Assembly: GCA_036872755.1 (NCBI GenBank)
Contig: JAVHNS010000009.1
Location: 930,001-994,000, forward strand
From: Orbilia blumenaviensis
Taxonomy: Eukaryota > Ascomycota > Orbiliomycetes > Orbiliales > Orbiliaceae
Direction of reading: 5' to 3'
DNA length: 64,000 nt
Each line of letters begins with the position of its first letter. Position 1 is the first letter of the stretch. A program made the translations under genes and the position numbers. The notes below the pieces were generated by a model. The model was not told the origin of the DNA, ran no database searches, and saw only the letters and a program-made list of their open reading frames with translations. Positions 1 through 11,436 of the stretch are shown here, in pieces.

Positions 1-664
1 CGATTGACGTTCTATACTGCTCTCGATAGATATTACCTAAGATTTAGCTCGTGGTTGGTTCCTGCCTGTGTGGCGGCTGATCAATCTCAACGGTCGACTA
101 ACCATGGAATCCGGAACGGGCATGTTTCACAAACTTGCCCTGCACTCGACCATACCATGTTGCATGATCACGAGACCAATAAAGCGCGTTAGCGGCTGCC
201 TTCAAAGGCTTAAAGACGCCAACCAAGAAAGAATCTCGATATCTAAATATTCCGACAGCCAGAGTGGCTAGTTTCTCCAGATAGAGATATTCTCTTAAAA
301 TTGACGTGATTAGGCATTGTGACACCTACAGCTATAGGCTAGACCATGTCCAACAGCTGCGATACCTAGCTCAATATACGTAGGGACATGAATATAATAG
401 TGGAGGAGACTTGGAGATACAGATACTGGAAGTTTGAGCACGCGTTTTAGTCAGGGTTAAACTATTCCATCACTTTTCGAATTCGCTGATACGCGAGCAG
501 TCGCCCTCGACGTTGGAAGGGATTTAATTTGTATACCATAGACTTGGAATGACGCTAATTGGAGACAAGATATAAGTGTGTAAGTATACATACGTTCCAA
601 ACTGGTTCTTAGCCAGATTTGAGAACACAATCAACAATTAATTATGCGGGTGAGGCTAAGATGC
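1..664. other. Gene-free stretch downstream of the AAA ATPase
   Basis: Only short overlapping frames occur here, none with a plausible start, codon pattern or splice signals. It follows the 3' end of the minus-strand AAA ATPase gene and probably holds its 3' untranslated region near 600-664. Nothing else is recognised. Confidence 0.5.
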
Positions 665-2879
665 TCAAGACGCAACTTCTGCGGTTCCGTTTGGTGCTTC
701 CGACCCGTGATCAGTAACTCCATTTGTGAGCTTCTCGCTGATATCATTCACCATTTTGCTCTTTTCCTCAGAACATGTTTTCTCATCATTTTCCTTGTCC
801 TTCTTTTCTCCCCCCTTCTCCTCCGCATCCTCCTTCTTCTCCCCCTCGCCTTTCGCCTTCTTTTCCTTCTCTTCTTTCTCTTTCTTTTCCTTCTCCTCTT
901 TTTCCTTCTCCTCCTTCTCCTTTTGTTCTTTTTCCTCCTCTTCCTTTTCCTTCCTTTCTTCCTTGAGCCTATCGCGCTTCTTCTTCTGGAGCTCCTTAAT
1001 CTTCTTTTCAGTAGCCCTCTCGAGCCTCTCCTTAGCTTTCTTCTCAGACTGCTCTAGAAGATCGATTTCATTTAGTTTTGATTTAAGCCAATCATCCAAC
1101 GCATCCAATGCATCCTCAGGATCGGACTTGTGACTTAAAAGGTATCCTTGAACCTCCGCCGGGGTAAACTTGTCTGAAGGGACTCTCGCCCCAAACTCTT
1201 GAGCTAATTTCTCCAGCTTCTCAGTATGTTTTTGCTTGCGTTCCCCCTGTGTCATTTTCTCAGAGCCACGGACGAAACCTGGTAAGTCCTCTTCATCCGA
1301 ATAAACGGCCTTGAAAAGGCCCTCGAGAATCTCAATATCGGCGTTTCCAAAGTGGACTTCCATATCAACGCGTCCAGGTCGAATCAGAGCTTTATCCAGA
1401 AGTTCCCGATAGTTCGTTGTCATGATTAGGATTCGGCCTTCGTGGCTTGAAATACCATCAATAGCATTGAGTAAACCGGATAAACTGACGAAGCTGTTCT
1501 GCTTCAAAGATGCCATTTTCTTCTTCTCCTCACGCTTCCTGATATCCTCCGCTTCGTCATCCTCGTCGTCCTCGTCGTTATTGCTTGCCATTGCGGTGTA
1601 GATACCGACCCCGCTCATTGACTGTCGATCAATACCGGCGCTATCAATATCCTCTAATAAAATAATGCACCTTTTCGGTAGAGTAGCGAATAAGGTCATA
1701 AGAACATCATCGGCCATATAATTAGAAACCAAGGATAAACAATAAATGGGGAGGCAGAGCTCACTAGCCAAAGCTAGAGTGAGTGATGTCTTCCCGGCGC
1801 CTGGCAAACCATAGAAGAGATATCCTCTCCTATAAGGAAGACCATGCTTATGGTACCATTTCTTTGCAGAAGGTTTTAGGTAGTCCTGCATATCTTTCAA
1901 TAACTTCTCTTTATCGGCTTCTTTCATAATGACTGAATCAAGTTTTCGAGAAGGTCGCGGAGCGCCTAACGCCCAGGTTGGCGGGTAGCTCGCGACCACC
2001 GTGTGAAGCAACGTGCTGGACCTTTGTTCCATGAGGTACTCAAGCCTAGCCTCCTCAAGGATCGTGCGAAGTGTAAGTGGTGAACGACCAAATGTAAACA
2101 AAGTAAGATCAACGTCAGGTTCCTCGAATCCATAATAATCATCTTTGAGCTTCCTTTGCATAAGCACAAGTCGTCTCTTGTAAAAGAAATGATAAAATCC
2201 TGGAGCAGCAGTATATTTTAGTCTAGGGCCAAGGTCATCTTCCTGAAACTTGTTAGCCGTAGGTCGCAAAGAGTCTATTTTAATTATATCATAAACCTAC
2301 CAGAATGTTTATCCCGTCTGTTTCGGTATCCTCCACAGGGTCTTGGCCGTACCATCTGGTATGTTGGCGATAATTAGGATTCATTTGGTTTTTTCGGCAG
2401 GTTACGCCAAAAAGCCGCGAGTCTGTCGAAATTTTATGATTGTAAAGCCACTTCATAAGGTATACATATGCTTCGTCAGTAGACCGGATTGTAGCAGACG
2501 ATACCAAATTGTCCGAACTTGATTATTACGCCTTATTAGCACTGCAGTTTTCGTGAGCCCCATGTTACCTCCTCGAGATGACTTACAAGAACTTGGAAAT
2601 CTGCGTAATTCCTTCCCACGCATTGCTTAAAAACCCGAAAACCGACGCAATTATCGTAAGTGTTACACCGATTTTCACTGTTTACCAGATTACACATTAG
2701 CTTCCGAGCCCCCCAAAACTGTTCAAGTTTGCGAATTCGGTGAACATACTGAGCACCGAGGGATTAATCCCTATAGAAGCCATCATATTACCAACAAACA
2801 TCCCTCCAGGGAAGCCATTTCCCGGGTCACCCGTGGCAGACGCTGCCAAACCCGGGAGGACCGCAGATATGGCTTCCAT
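665..2879 (-). CDS. BCS1-like AAA ATPase, four exons, 671 aa
   Basis: Membrane-anchored AAA ATPase of the Bcs1 family. Yeast Bcs1 is a mitochondrial inner-membrane chaperone that translocates the Rieske Fe-S protein into complex III; fungi carry many divergent paralogues of unknown substrate. Exons are 2879-2750, 2677-2587, 2517-2301 and 2242-665. All three introns (72, 69 and 58 nt) have CTAAT/CTAAC branch sites, and the spliced frame closes exactly. A single hydrophobic helix lies at residues about 44-65, then the BCS1 N-terminal domain to about 250. Walker A is GLPGAGKT (about 291-298), Walker B IILLEDID (339-346) and the arginine-finger segment RPGRVD (434-439). An acidic insert with several DED runs sits near 368-380. 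The C-terminus, about 542-648, is an almost pure Lys/Glu coiled coil, longer than in typical Bcs1. The intron 2 acceptor is AAG, less usual. Whether this is the complex III factor or a paralogue cannot be told, so I give no symbol. Confidence 0.9.
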
Positions 2880-4638
2880 TGTTCCGCGGTCGATGCGTTA
2901 GAGCTATAGAGCGACAGCTGTATTTCCCCGCCAATGATGTGTTGTGGTGTTGTCAATAGGTTCGAAGCTTTCACCTCAATGTCGACTCGACTCTTCTCTT
3001 GGAGCTTAGGACACGTCCAGATATCAATAAAAAGTCAAACGCTTACTGTGCGATAGATAGTGAATAGAACTGGAAATGGAGAATGGGATATGTAAAGTCT
3101 AAGGAAAGATGTATGTGGGTATCTTAAATAATAAGAATAAGAAAACTGCCAGCACTGCGACGACGACGCTAACGAAGAAGAAGACGAAGAACGAATTTCA
3201 TGAATCCAAGGTGCTGTTTATATATAGGAATACCGGGTATACCCTTGAGGTATCGATTATGGGTAGCACGGTCAAGAACAGCGAGACACTCGGCTAACTC
3301 GATGCATTGACTGATCAAGGTCGATGTTCCATCGCGGCCATTTATAGAATTTAATTATTGTGCTTTGATCGATTCGCTGTCTGCCGTTGTGAAAGAGGTT
3401 AGTTCTTACGGTTGACTCGGGAGCTCTGGCTCGCGAACTAGTAGTGATTTGAATAACCGCACCACCAGGTCTAATCAAGGATCTATGAAGCATGCCTGGC
3501 TGAATCCTCGACATTGCGAGGAGGGCTTGCGCTTGAAGCCTTGACTTTGGCTTTGACGTCAGGTTGTTCGGCCAAAATGAATATTAGTTAAGTCCGCCTT
3601 TCCCGACTCAGCTGGCTCGTCCATAGTGGTCATGCACTACATCACTGCCATGCCCTGTACAAACCCTTTTTTGGCTTGTCAGCAGAGCGAGTATACGTAG
3701 GATCTTACCGACAGGGTTGCAATCCGAAGTGCGTTTCATCCTAGTTGATTCGTATGCTCTTGAGGCTAGTTAGAGCCCTATCGGGTTCTTGACCCTCAGA
3801 ACCTTGATTGCCCCAAATAAGTGCTTAATTGATGTGAGGATTCTCAGGCATGGCGAATCGACTCGAAGGTGACTCATCAAGTTCAAACCTTAGACCTCGA
3901 GCCAACCGACTTCTGAAGTACGGCATTTGCATTGAGCGAACATCCTAGCGGTGAGAGCGGGTCGCTAGCCCATGTTCAGTTTCGGTATTGCGAACGTCAG
4001 CTGCATGCGACTTTTTCTTTTGAGTCACCCGCCCAACCAAATGCTTTATCGATAAGTCCGGCACATACTTCGAGACATCTACAGACAACCTTGTAGAGGT
4101 CAGAAAGTGATATTCGGATGACAACCGGCTGGGTTCATGCACGGTGGTGAGAGTTCCCAAAGCTGTCACGCGAGGATGACAAAACCTGAAGGTTTGAATT
4201 CAAGTTTCGAGAGGCAAGTACTATAGTATTCGTTGGTCAAATAGCAAATCAATTGCAATCGTGGAGTTCAAGAAAGACAGGGATGGGTAAGTTGGCTGGA
4301 TGCTGGAAACAGGGCTTAGCGGGCGCTATTTTGTCCACCCAAAAACCTCATGGTTGATATAACTTCCGCCCGCGCTTCACTAGTTAGCCTGTAAACGTCG
4401 GAAATTTCAGTATTATTATGTTCGAGAGGTCGGTAGTTGTCTGTTGATTGTCACGAACGGGCTAGGCCCAACAGGCGCACCCGCAAGCGCGCCGAATCTA
4501 TGGAGATTTGCATACATTATAATTCACACCCTACCATATATGATTCAATAGTGACGCTGCGGTTCCATCGGTTCCATCGGAATCATAAACATATATACTA
4601 TGTTGTATATTTCGAGCTGTAAGATAATAGCATAATCA
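2880..4638. other. Intergenic region between AAA ATPase and glycine-zipper gene
   Basis: No supportable gene. A TATATATAAA run on the minus strand at about 3217-3226 could be a core promoter for the AAA ATPase but lies about 340 bases above the start codon. The remainder is mixed-composition sequence without clear repeats. Confidence 0.45.
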
Positions 4639-5439
4639 TTAATTTTTGAGGGTATTTATTATAGCCTTCCCAACCGCGCCACCAATTTCACCACCAAGTT
4701 CAGTACCCAGTGCAGTTCCGATTAAGGCGACACCGATCCCGACTGGGCCTCCAATCACGGCGGCTCCGGCGCGTGCGACAAGGTGTAGACCGGCAATTGT
4801 CCCTCCGATGCCCCCCAAGGCGGTCCCGACCGCTGTTAAAGCCGTTTCGAAAACCTTTTCCCAATGGTTTGATAGCCAGTTCCAAAAGCTGGCCTTCATA
4901 CTGGAAATCGATTGCCAGGTACTATCGATTGCCTTCATTAAATAATCAACCCCTTTGTCTATCAGGACTTGTTTAATCTTGAGCCAGTTATTGATTATTC
5001 CGTGAACAAATGCGGTGAGAGCAGCAATGCCTTTCTCTGTAGTTGTTGGGAAGAAAGGTGCAACCGTCCTCAGAATCTGAGATTGAGTAGCAAGGGTTTC
5101 GATATTGGCCAGAATGTTGTTTAGACTACCACTCATGGCGGCCTTGGTCGGCTCACTCAACGGTTTCCCTGCAAGCTCCCGTTCCAAATCCTCGAGGGTC
5201 ATTATTGGGGGGTCTGGCGCTATAATCTCGACGGCGGTACATCGTTGTGGAGGTGGCTCCGCGATAGACTTGGAACCGGAAGCTATCATTGATGTTAATA
5301 TTTATAATTAATGCAAAGTCTAAAATCAGTTTATTATCAAAAGGTCCACTTGCTCTACCTAAACACGTTCCATGTTTGGATTTTTGCCACGTTAAGGGAA
5401 TATATGTACATTGGTCGACTTACCACTACTCTCAGCCAT
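4639..5439 (-). CDS. Small protein with C-terminal glycine zipper, 219 aa
   Basis: Family not recognised. The model is exon 1 at 5439-5424 (16 nt, MAESS plus one base) and exon 2 at 5282-4639, joined by a 141-nt intron with a GTAAGT donor and an ATTAACA-like branch before TAG. An intronless alternative starts with ATG at 5289, but that ATG lies in the predicted acceptor. The first 60 residues are Pro/Ser-rich. Residues about 60-145 are predicted amphipathic helices with several Trp. The last about 75 residues are a hydrophobic stretch dense in GxxxG steps (GTALGGIGGTIAG, GTALGTELGGEIGGAVG), the pattern of glycine-zipper membrane segments. No signal peptide is visible. A TATAAATA element sits on the minus strand at 5662-5669. 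The AAA ATPase follows on the same strand. Function is unknown; membrane insertion or oligomerisation is inferred only from composition. Confidence 0.7.
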
Positions 5440-6793
5440 GTCACCGTACTGCCAATAGACATCCATTCTAAACTTGTCAGCCGCTAGCCCTGGACCTTCA
5501 AGACAATTCCGGGTACCTGCGTCCACTTATAAATGTCGTAAGGGAGCCGCGAAAGTTCAAAAAGAAATATCTCAGTCTAATCTACCTTGCAAAAGGTAAG
5601 CCGGGAAACATAACTCCTTCCTTAAGTAATAGAAAGGTTTTCTAAGAGTGAAAGGTTGCGGTATTTATAGGGTCAAATGTGTGTATAAAAGGTTGAACCT
5701 GCCCGCTCTGCATCTGCAGCGTCTAGCTTGGTAATGTCCAACGGTGTGGAACGCCCCGGAATTTCTCTATGTGTAACAGCTCAGGATTAAAAATTCAATG
5801 CGCTAACAGCTGCACAAATAGGCTGTTCCTGAACTTAATGGATTTTCTGTAGTTCTCCGGACACCCAATGAAATGTTCCCATGAAAGCACCCCCCCAAGC
5901 CTAAGTCGAGCGACACCATACATACATACATAATTTTGTTGCATCACATTTTGATAGTACATGGCTGGTTTCACGAATGGGTGTAGTAGATAAGCTAGAG
6001 TGGGACTCGACTCGGATTGCATCAGGCTGAAATGTGGGTCGGTTATATGCTACATTAAACCTTAGCAATACTAACTAAGTCCGAGCAAATGTGCATGCAC
6101 ATTCGTCTCGATTGCAATGTTGGATTCCGTGCCGAATAGTGTGGACAAAGGCTCGCGCTCTCTGTGTTGTACGGGAGAATATATTTGGCATTTTGAGCCC
6201 GCCGAAGTCTCTCTAAAATAAGTACCTAGGTAGTTCATAGCTAGAAGGTGGTCAACAGCGTCTGGGACCGAGACCACGCTAGAAGCAACTTGCAACTAGT
6301 AAATTGCAAATGCTTCATTAACACAAGACTTAATGGAGAAAATTAGCTAGTCTCTGATTTATTGGGTAAGTATGATCCCGTGGTAAGTATTATAATTAAG
6401 GGTAGTATCTTGCTAGGAGCCCGACGTTTCGCCATTCCAAATCGACCTAATTTAGATTGCCTTATCAGCTGTTGGCCAAACGTCGACACTAGTCTGATAA
6501 TTGCGGGGTCGGAGTTAGCACATTTACCAAACTGGGGCTGGCCGCCACATCACAAGATTCTTAGCTTGGGATACAGGTCGGACTTGACAGATCAATCGCA
6601 AATATCCCACGTCGGTATATACCGATTTCGAATAGCTTTACGCAGAAACGCCAGCCGATCCTTTCATACCCACAAGACCAGTCTACTACTCCGTCACCAC
6701 TAATTTCTAACCCGAGATTCAGATCCGGGTTTACCGCCGGCTAGAGACGTTGATATGTCATAAACGCGAGGCTCAACACCACCAACCGCTGGC
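5440..6793. other. Divergent promoter region with no gene
   Basis: This lies between the divergently transcribed glycine-zipper gene (-) and the DnaJ gene (+). It includes a TATAAATA on the minus strand at 5662-5669 and a CCTAGGTA palindrome near 6224-6233. No open frame here is convincing. Confidence 0.45.
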
Positions 6794-8691
6794 ATGGATA
6801 CCTATTACTATGACCTACTGGGGATATCTCCGGGCGCATCCGATATCGAAGTAAAAAAGGCATACCGAAGACAAGCCTTTATCAGCCACCCGGACAAAAA
6901 CCCAGGAAACACAGATGCGCACAAACGTTTTGTAGAGGTACAAATTCTCCGCGTTCTATATAATTACATATAGTTCGGCCTCGCCCCAAAGCCACTACTC
7001 TAAGGCCAATTGCATCACAAAGAATAACTTGGAATTAAAATTCTGGTTTCAAAATGGGCGAAATTAAGCCGTTTCCAATACACCAGACTGTGTTGCTAAC
7101 CAAAAATCATAACTCCTTGGTTTTGCTAGGATAGATTTCTGAAGCGTATAGGATATTGAGCGACCATCAGCTACGCGCACACTATGACCAGGCTGGGCGA
7201 GATGGCATGGACGGAGATGAGTCGGGTAATAAGCCGAGATCGTAAATATAATAATTTTCAAATTAACGGGTATTTCAGTGGACGCCTCCGAGATGTTTGC
7301 CAGAATGTTTTCTGGAGAGTCGTTTCAAGATTGGTACGTATTGCAACCCTTTCGTTAATACGCTCCCTCAGTACTAATAGTATGCGGTTTGAGAGCTATA
7401 TTTGTAACATGGAGCCTAGTTAATTCGTTGAGAATAGGGTTGGGGATAGCACTATCCTTCAAGATATAATCCATCTTGCTCAACTTCATCTTGAGAATAA
7501 CACTGTAGAGGAGAGTTTTACAATGGTGGATTCTTCACATCTCATCGACGACGGTGGTACGTTTTCTATATTTCAGCTTAACTCTATATAGTTTAACCAT
7601 GTGCGATACTCTGTTAATAAATTTGTAGATTCTGAAGCGTCGTATGGGCCATTTGACCGCGACCAATATCGACAAGATCAGAAACAAAGGAACGAACAAT
7701 CTAGAGAGCTCAAGATCTTGGGGCTCCAGGAAGAGATGGCTAGGAAGCGTGAACAACGTATCAGCTTTGTAGCGGATAAGCTCGCTCAGAAACTTGACGT
7801 GTTCGCTTTGCAGAGTAAAAAGAGTGAGAGGAGGTTTCGAACAGCCATGGAGGTATGTGCGTGACCGGTAACTCAATCTACTAGCCTACACGACGGCCTG
7901 GCCTGGCAAAGTTAACCCAACAATTCTATGTATCAAATCTAGCGAGAAGCAGAGCATCTAAAACTTGAATCCTTCGGAGTCCATATCCTTAATACTGTTG
8001 GTGAGGTTTATACATCAAAGGCCACTGAGCATGGGTGGTATCGCACAGTCGGCTTCTTGAGCTCCGCATATTATTACCCCCAGGAGAAATATGCATCAGC
8101 TAAGGATACTGCCAAGACTGTGTGGAATTTACTAGATGCCCAGAAAGCCATCAGAGAGGCAAGGCTGGACGATCTGGAACTGGCGGAGGCCGAAAGGATC
8201 AAACGAGAGAGGGGCCCGGAAGAACAAAGATTAATAGAAACAATAGCTGCTGGAAAGATGCTCATGGCTTGCTGGGGCTTGGTGCGAAAGGACCTAATTG
8301 GAATCATCAAGTAAGCTCTTCTGAAAGGTCATTGTTATCTATTTTCTTTTTCTATCAGAGCTAACGCTGGTACAGAGAGGCTTGCAATATCGTTCTATAT
8401 GATGAACGAATTCCTTATAGCGTTCTCGAGAGAAGGGCAAGAGCAGCTATGATTATTGGTGAAATATTTTCGAGTGTGCGTACCGTTGATTCCGGGGTAG
8501 TATTTGAGTGTCAATGGCTAACATCGAATGCATAGGCCCATCGAGATGCCAATGACCATGTCACGGAAGGATTGTTTGAGAAGATCGTATCTGATTCTTA
8601 CGAGTTAGCGAGGCAACGGGAAGCAAAAGCTAGGGATTCCGATATAGATTCGAACGGGGTCCCAGAGTCGAATTCTGCAATGGCGTTCTAA
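6794..8691 (+). CDS. DnaJ-X type co-chaperone (Caj1/Djp1-like), eight exons, 418 aa
   Basis: Hsp40 co-chaperone: the J domain stimulates Hsp70 ATPase activity. Yeast relatives with the C-terminal DnaJ-X domain include Caj1 and Djp1, the latter helping peroxisomal and mitochondrial protein import. Exons are 6794-6937, 7135-7225, 7279-7333, 7438-7556, 7629-7852, 7943-8310, 8376-8475 and 8536-8691; the coding sum is 1257 nt and closes in frame. The J domain covers residues 1-70, starting [11 protein letters not shown] and carrying the catalytic HPD at 32-34. There is no Gly/Phe-rich linker or zinc finger, so it is a class III J protein. The middle is charged helical sequence, and the DnaJ-X region runs from about 190 to 380 with the YYYPQEKY and [10 protein letters not shown] segments. 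Intron 1 (197 nt) is the longest and could hide an extra small exon. It converges with the kinase-like gene. Confidence 0.94.
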
Positions 8692-9183
8692 TCATGACTA
8701 AAGGTGTCTATAATTTCTTTGCGAGGCGAATATGAGGCTCAAGCTAGTTAGAGATTTTGATATAAAGGGTGGTTTCCCAAAAATATAATTCTAGCAAAAT
8801 ACTAATTCTTCCGAATATCCGACAACCCAAGAATTGCAAACAAAACGTGCTGAAGAACCGGTTAAGATACAGAGAGTGAGAGGAAAAGACTAGTCAGTTT
8901 AGCGGTAGGTAAATTGGCGCGAATAGCAAGCAAGGAAGAATCGAGTATGGTTGCATGGTGGGAATTTCGGACATTACAAGATAGCTATTGAAGTGATTGC
9001 GATGATTTTGAAATAACTTGACGTATATCGTCTATGTATGTATAAATGTACTTTCCTCCGGTTTTTGTCCATTTGGGTTAACACTCGGAGTTCCTGAAAT
9101 TTCAGCCTGGAGATTCAAAACCCGAGATCTAGAATTTTATAGGAAGCCAAATGATGGGTGTCATGTTTATACATGAAGACGGC
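8692..9183. other. Convergent intergenic spacer
   Basis: This is the 3' end spacer between the DnaJ gene (+) and the kinase-like gene (-), presumably holding both 3' untranslated regions. No gene, repeat or strong terminator structure is seen. Confidence 0.5.
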
Positions 9184-11436
9184 TTAATCGAACAGACATT
9201 CCCCTAGGGAGCCTTCGCCTCTTCTACCAACTTGCTTGGGTCCGAATCTTTCTGGGCCATCCCATCCAATACCGTCCCATCCCTCTTCTTCTTCGTCTGA
9301 AATGCCCCTTCTGTAAATATCATCGAGAATATTGTCTTTAAGAGTTTCACGAGCCTCCTTAAGCAACTCATCGTGGGCTGAGCAACACAATTTGGTTCCC
9401 TTGAAGAAAACGTTCACTATTCTAGTCAAGTCTTTCCAGACAGCCTGAGCTCTTGGCCTTAAGAATGCCTCAGATACATACATAGCTGAAATGAGAAGGA
9501 GAAGATGGTTCCCAATCAAATCGCTATGTTTATTCCAAGTAACATTATCAGTCACTCCTTGGAATGATGGGTACATCAGTCTCAATTCGTCCAGCCACCA
9601 TGTGGGGGGCGGGGGCCCTGAGCCGGCGCTGAGGGACGCCATTTTGCTGATCCCGTATGACATCCTTGATTTTGCAGGCTTTGGCTGCTCTGGCTCTGCG
9701 ACTTTAGGCGTTTCTTTGTTGGATTTCGAAAACATCCCACCAAAAATGCTGGCTGGCCTACTCGAGCCTTCCTTGGAGCTGCCACTCTTTGATGTCTTTT
9801 CAGGTGACTCCTCCCGTTTGGTCCCCGATTTTGGTCCTTGTTGGCCGTTTGAGGCCGAGTGGGCGGTACCTGGGCGTGGGATATTGATTTCAACCATTTC
9901 AGAAGCCACCGACGAGCCTGGGGTTTCAGGGGCAGTAGTGTTCGGTACAGGGTAGAAGACTGGATTCCAGCTACCGTTTCCTTCCCGAGCCTTCATCTCC
10001 TTTGTCCATTCGAGCCTTTCTTTTCGTTGGCGGCTTAGGGCATCCTTGGTTAGCCCAAGGAGCACTAGCAGCAATTCGGCAAATACTTCTCCTAAGCATT
10101 TGATATCATGGAGTCGGGTTGCCTCAGCATTCGACGTATCCGGTATAACATTCTTTGACCTCGACGGGGGCCGGCTGTCCGAATTTGATGTGGGCTCTGG
10201 AACTCCATAGCCGAAACTCTTGTTGTATTTTAGGCCAGGTCGCTTTTTCGAATATTCAATGACCCCCGGGCTGACATGCGATTGGTGCCACCCCTCGAGA
10301 TAAACATGGATACTCTTCCCATTCTTGATCAGGTAGATCCTCTTAGTCTGGATATCCCCATGTGAGATTTTAAGGGAGTGGAAGAAGTGGACGGTCGCCG
10401 CTAAGCATGTCATCCACTCCAATACTCGTGTTCTCTTTTCCTCCTTGGGCAGCACAACCCACCAGTCCGGGCGGCATGTTATAAACTGAGATAATGTACA
10501 AACGTGATGGGCAGAGTCTTCTGGATTGACATCCGCTGTGATCTCGGGAGAAAGCAGCATGTAGCTTTTTTCTTTATGGGAATAGGTATATGCCGGAAGC
10601 GAGAAATGTGGCTTTAACGGTCCATCTTGCGCTCCTTCGTCGAGGCTAAGCATGCTGCGGGCGAGCAGGCGCAAAACCTCCAATCTCCGGAAGCTCTTTC
10701 CACCCGGAATGAGATGGCTCGATGCATCTATTTTCAATCTGCCATGGGTTTGACCAGAGAGTGGGGCTTCATTGGTGGAAATTTTGGCGAGGTCGGCCTG
10801 GTCAACGTTATGATGAACTGGATTTGACACCAAACTGACTGGTGACGCTACTTCTTGGCCGTTCGACTGTTGATGATCGAATACGAGATGTGCACCCAAT
10901 GAGGGCTGCGAAAACCATGTTTCGCGATCCAATTGCTCCAATCTTGAAACCAAACTTTTCGGGAAATTTGGAACTTGTTCCAGGCGTTTGTAGTTACATC
11001 GTAGGAATTGATCAGTCATAAGATGTCGTGCAACGGGAATTACGATATAGCCGAGATTCGGGCTAAAAGAAATGTATTTATGATGAGCTTCGGCTGGTCC
11101 TGGGGGCTGGAAATATAGCAATTGAGGTTATATGGTATCACTCTACCTTTCTTCATACACCAATGACAACAGGTAAACGGTGTACGACAAGTGTTGCCGA
11201 ACATACTGGGCAACAGTTACCTCCTGGTCCGGGAGCAAGGGTTCCGCTAGACGCCCGGCTTCTGTTGAATTCCCGAAGAGTTCGAGCAATTGCTTTGCGA
11301 ACGTGTCGTCATCAAGCCTCGTGTAAAAACGGGGCAATCTAACAAAGGAAAGCGAACGTTGGGTGTCGGTGGCCATTTGAAGTGGCTGGCGCCAATTAAT
11401 TAGGGCTGATGTTTTACCGGGTGTGGATGGTCGCAA
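9184..11436 (-). CDS. Protein-kinase-like protein, probably a pseudokinase, about 732 aa
   Basis: Large protein with a degenerate kinase fold. Exons are 11436-11161 and 11106-9184. The 54-nt intron uses a GTGTAT donor and CCAG acceptor; it is the only junction I found that keeps frame, because the stronger GTAGAG donor does not. ATG at 11376 is an alternative start, giving 712 aa. The catalytic-loop equivalent reads HGDIQTKRIYL, keeping the HxD aspartate but with Gln where Lys is normal. The position of the DFG magnesium motif reads EGW. No glycine-rich loop or clear VAIK lysine is visible. Activity is therefore doubtful. A long Ser/Pro/Lys-rich disordered insert is followed by a helical segment (PTWWLDELRLMYPSF), and the acidic C-terminus has DEEEEGWDG. 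A TATATAAA box lies about 160 bases above the first ATG. The substrate or binding partner is unknown. Confidence 0.8.

Noticed and set aside
644..1133. Plus-strand Leu/Phe/Ser-rich frames of up to 137 aa
   Set aside because: They are the reverse complement of the K/E-rich tail of the AAA ATPase; the low-complexity composition keeps the antisense frames open.
9491..9955. Plus-strand 154-aa frame
   Set aside because: Antisense to the kinase-like gene, with no protein character or start context of its own.
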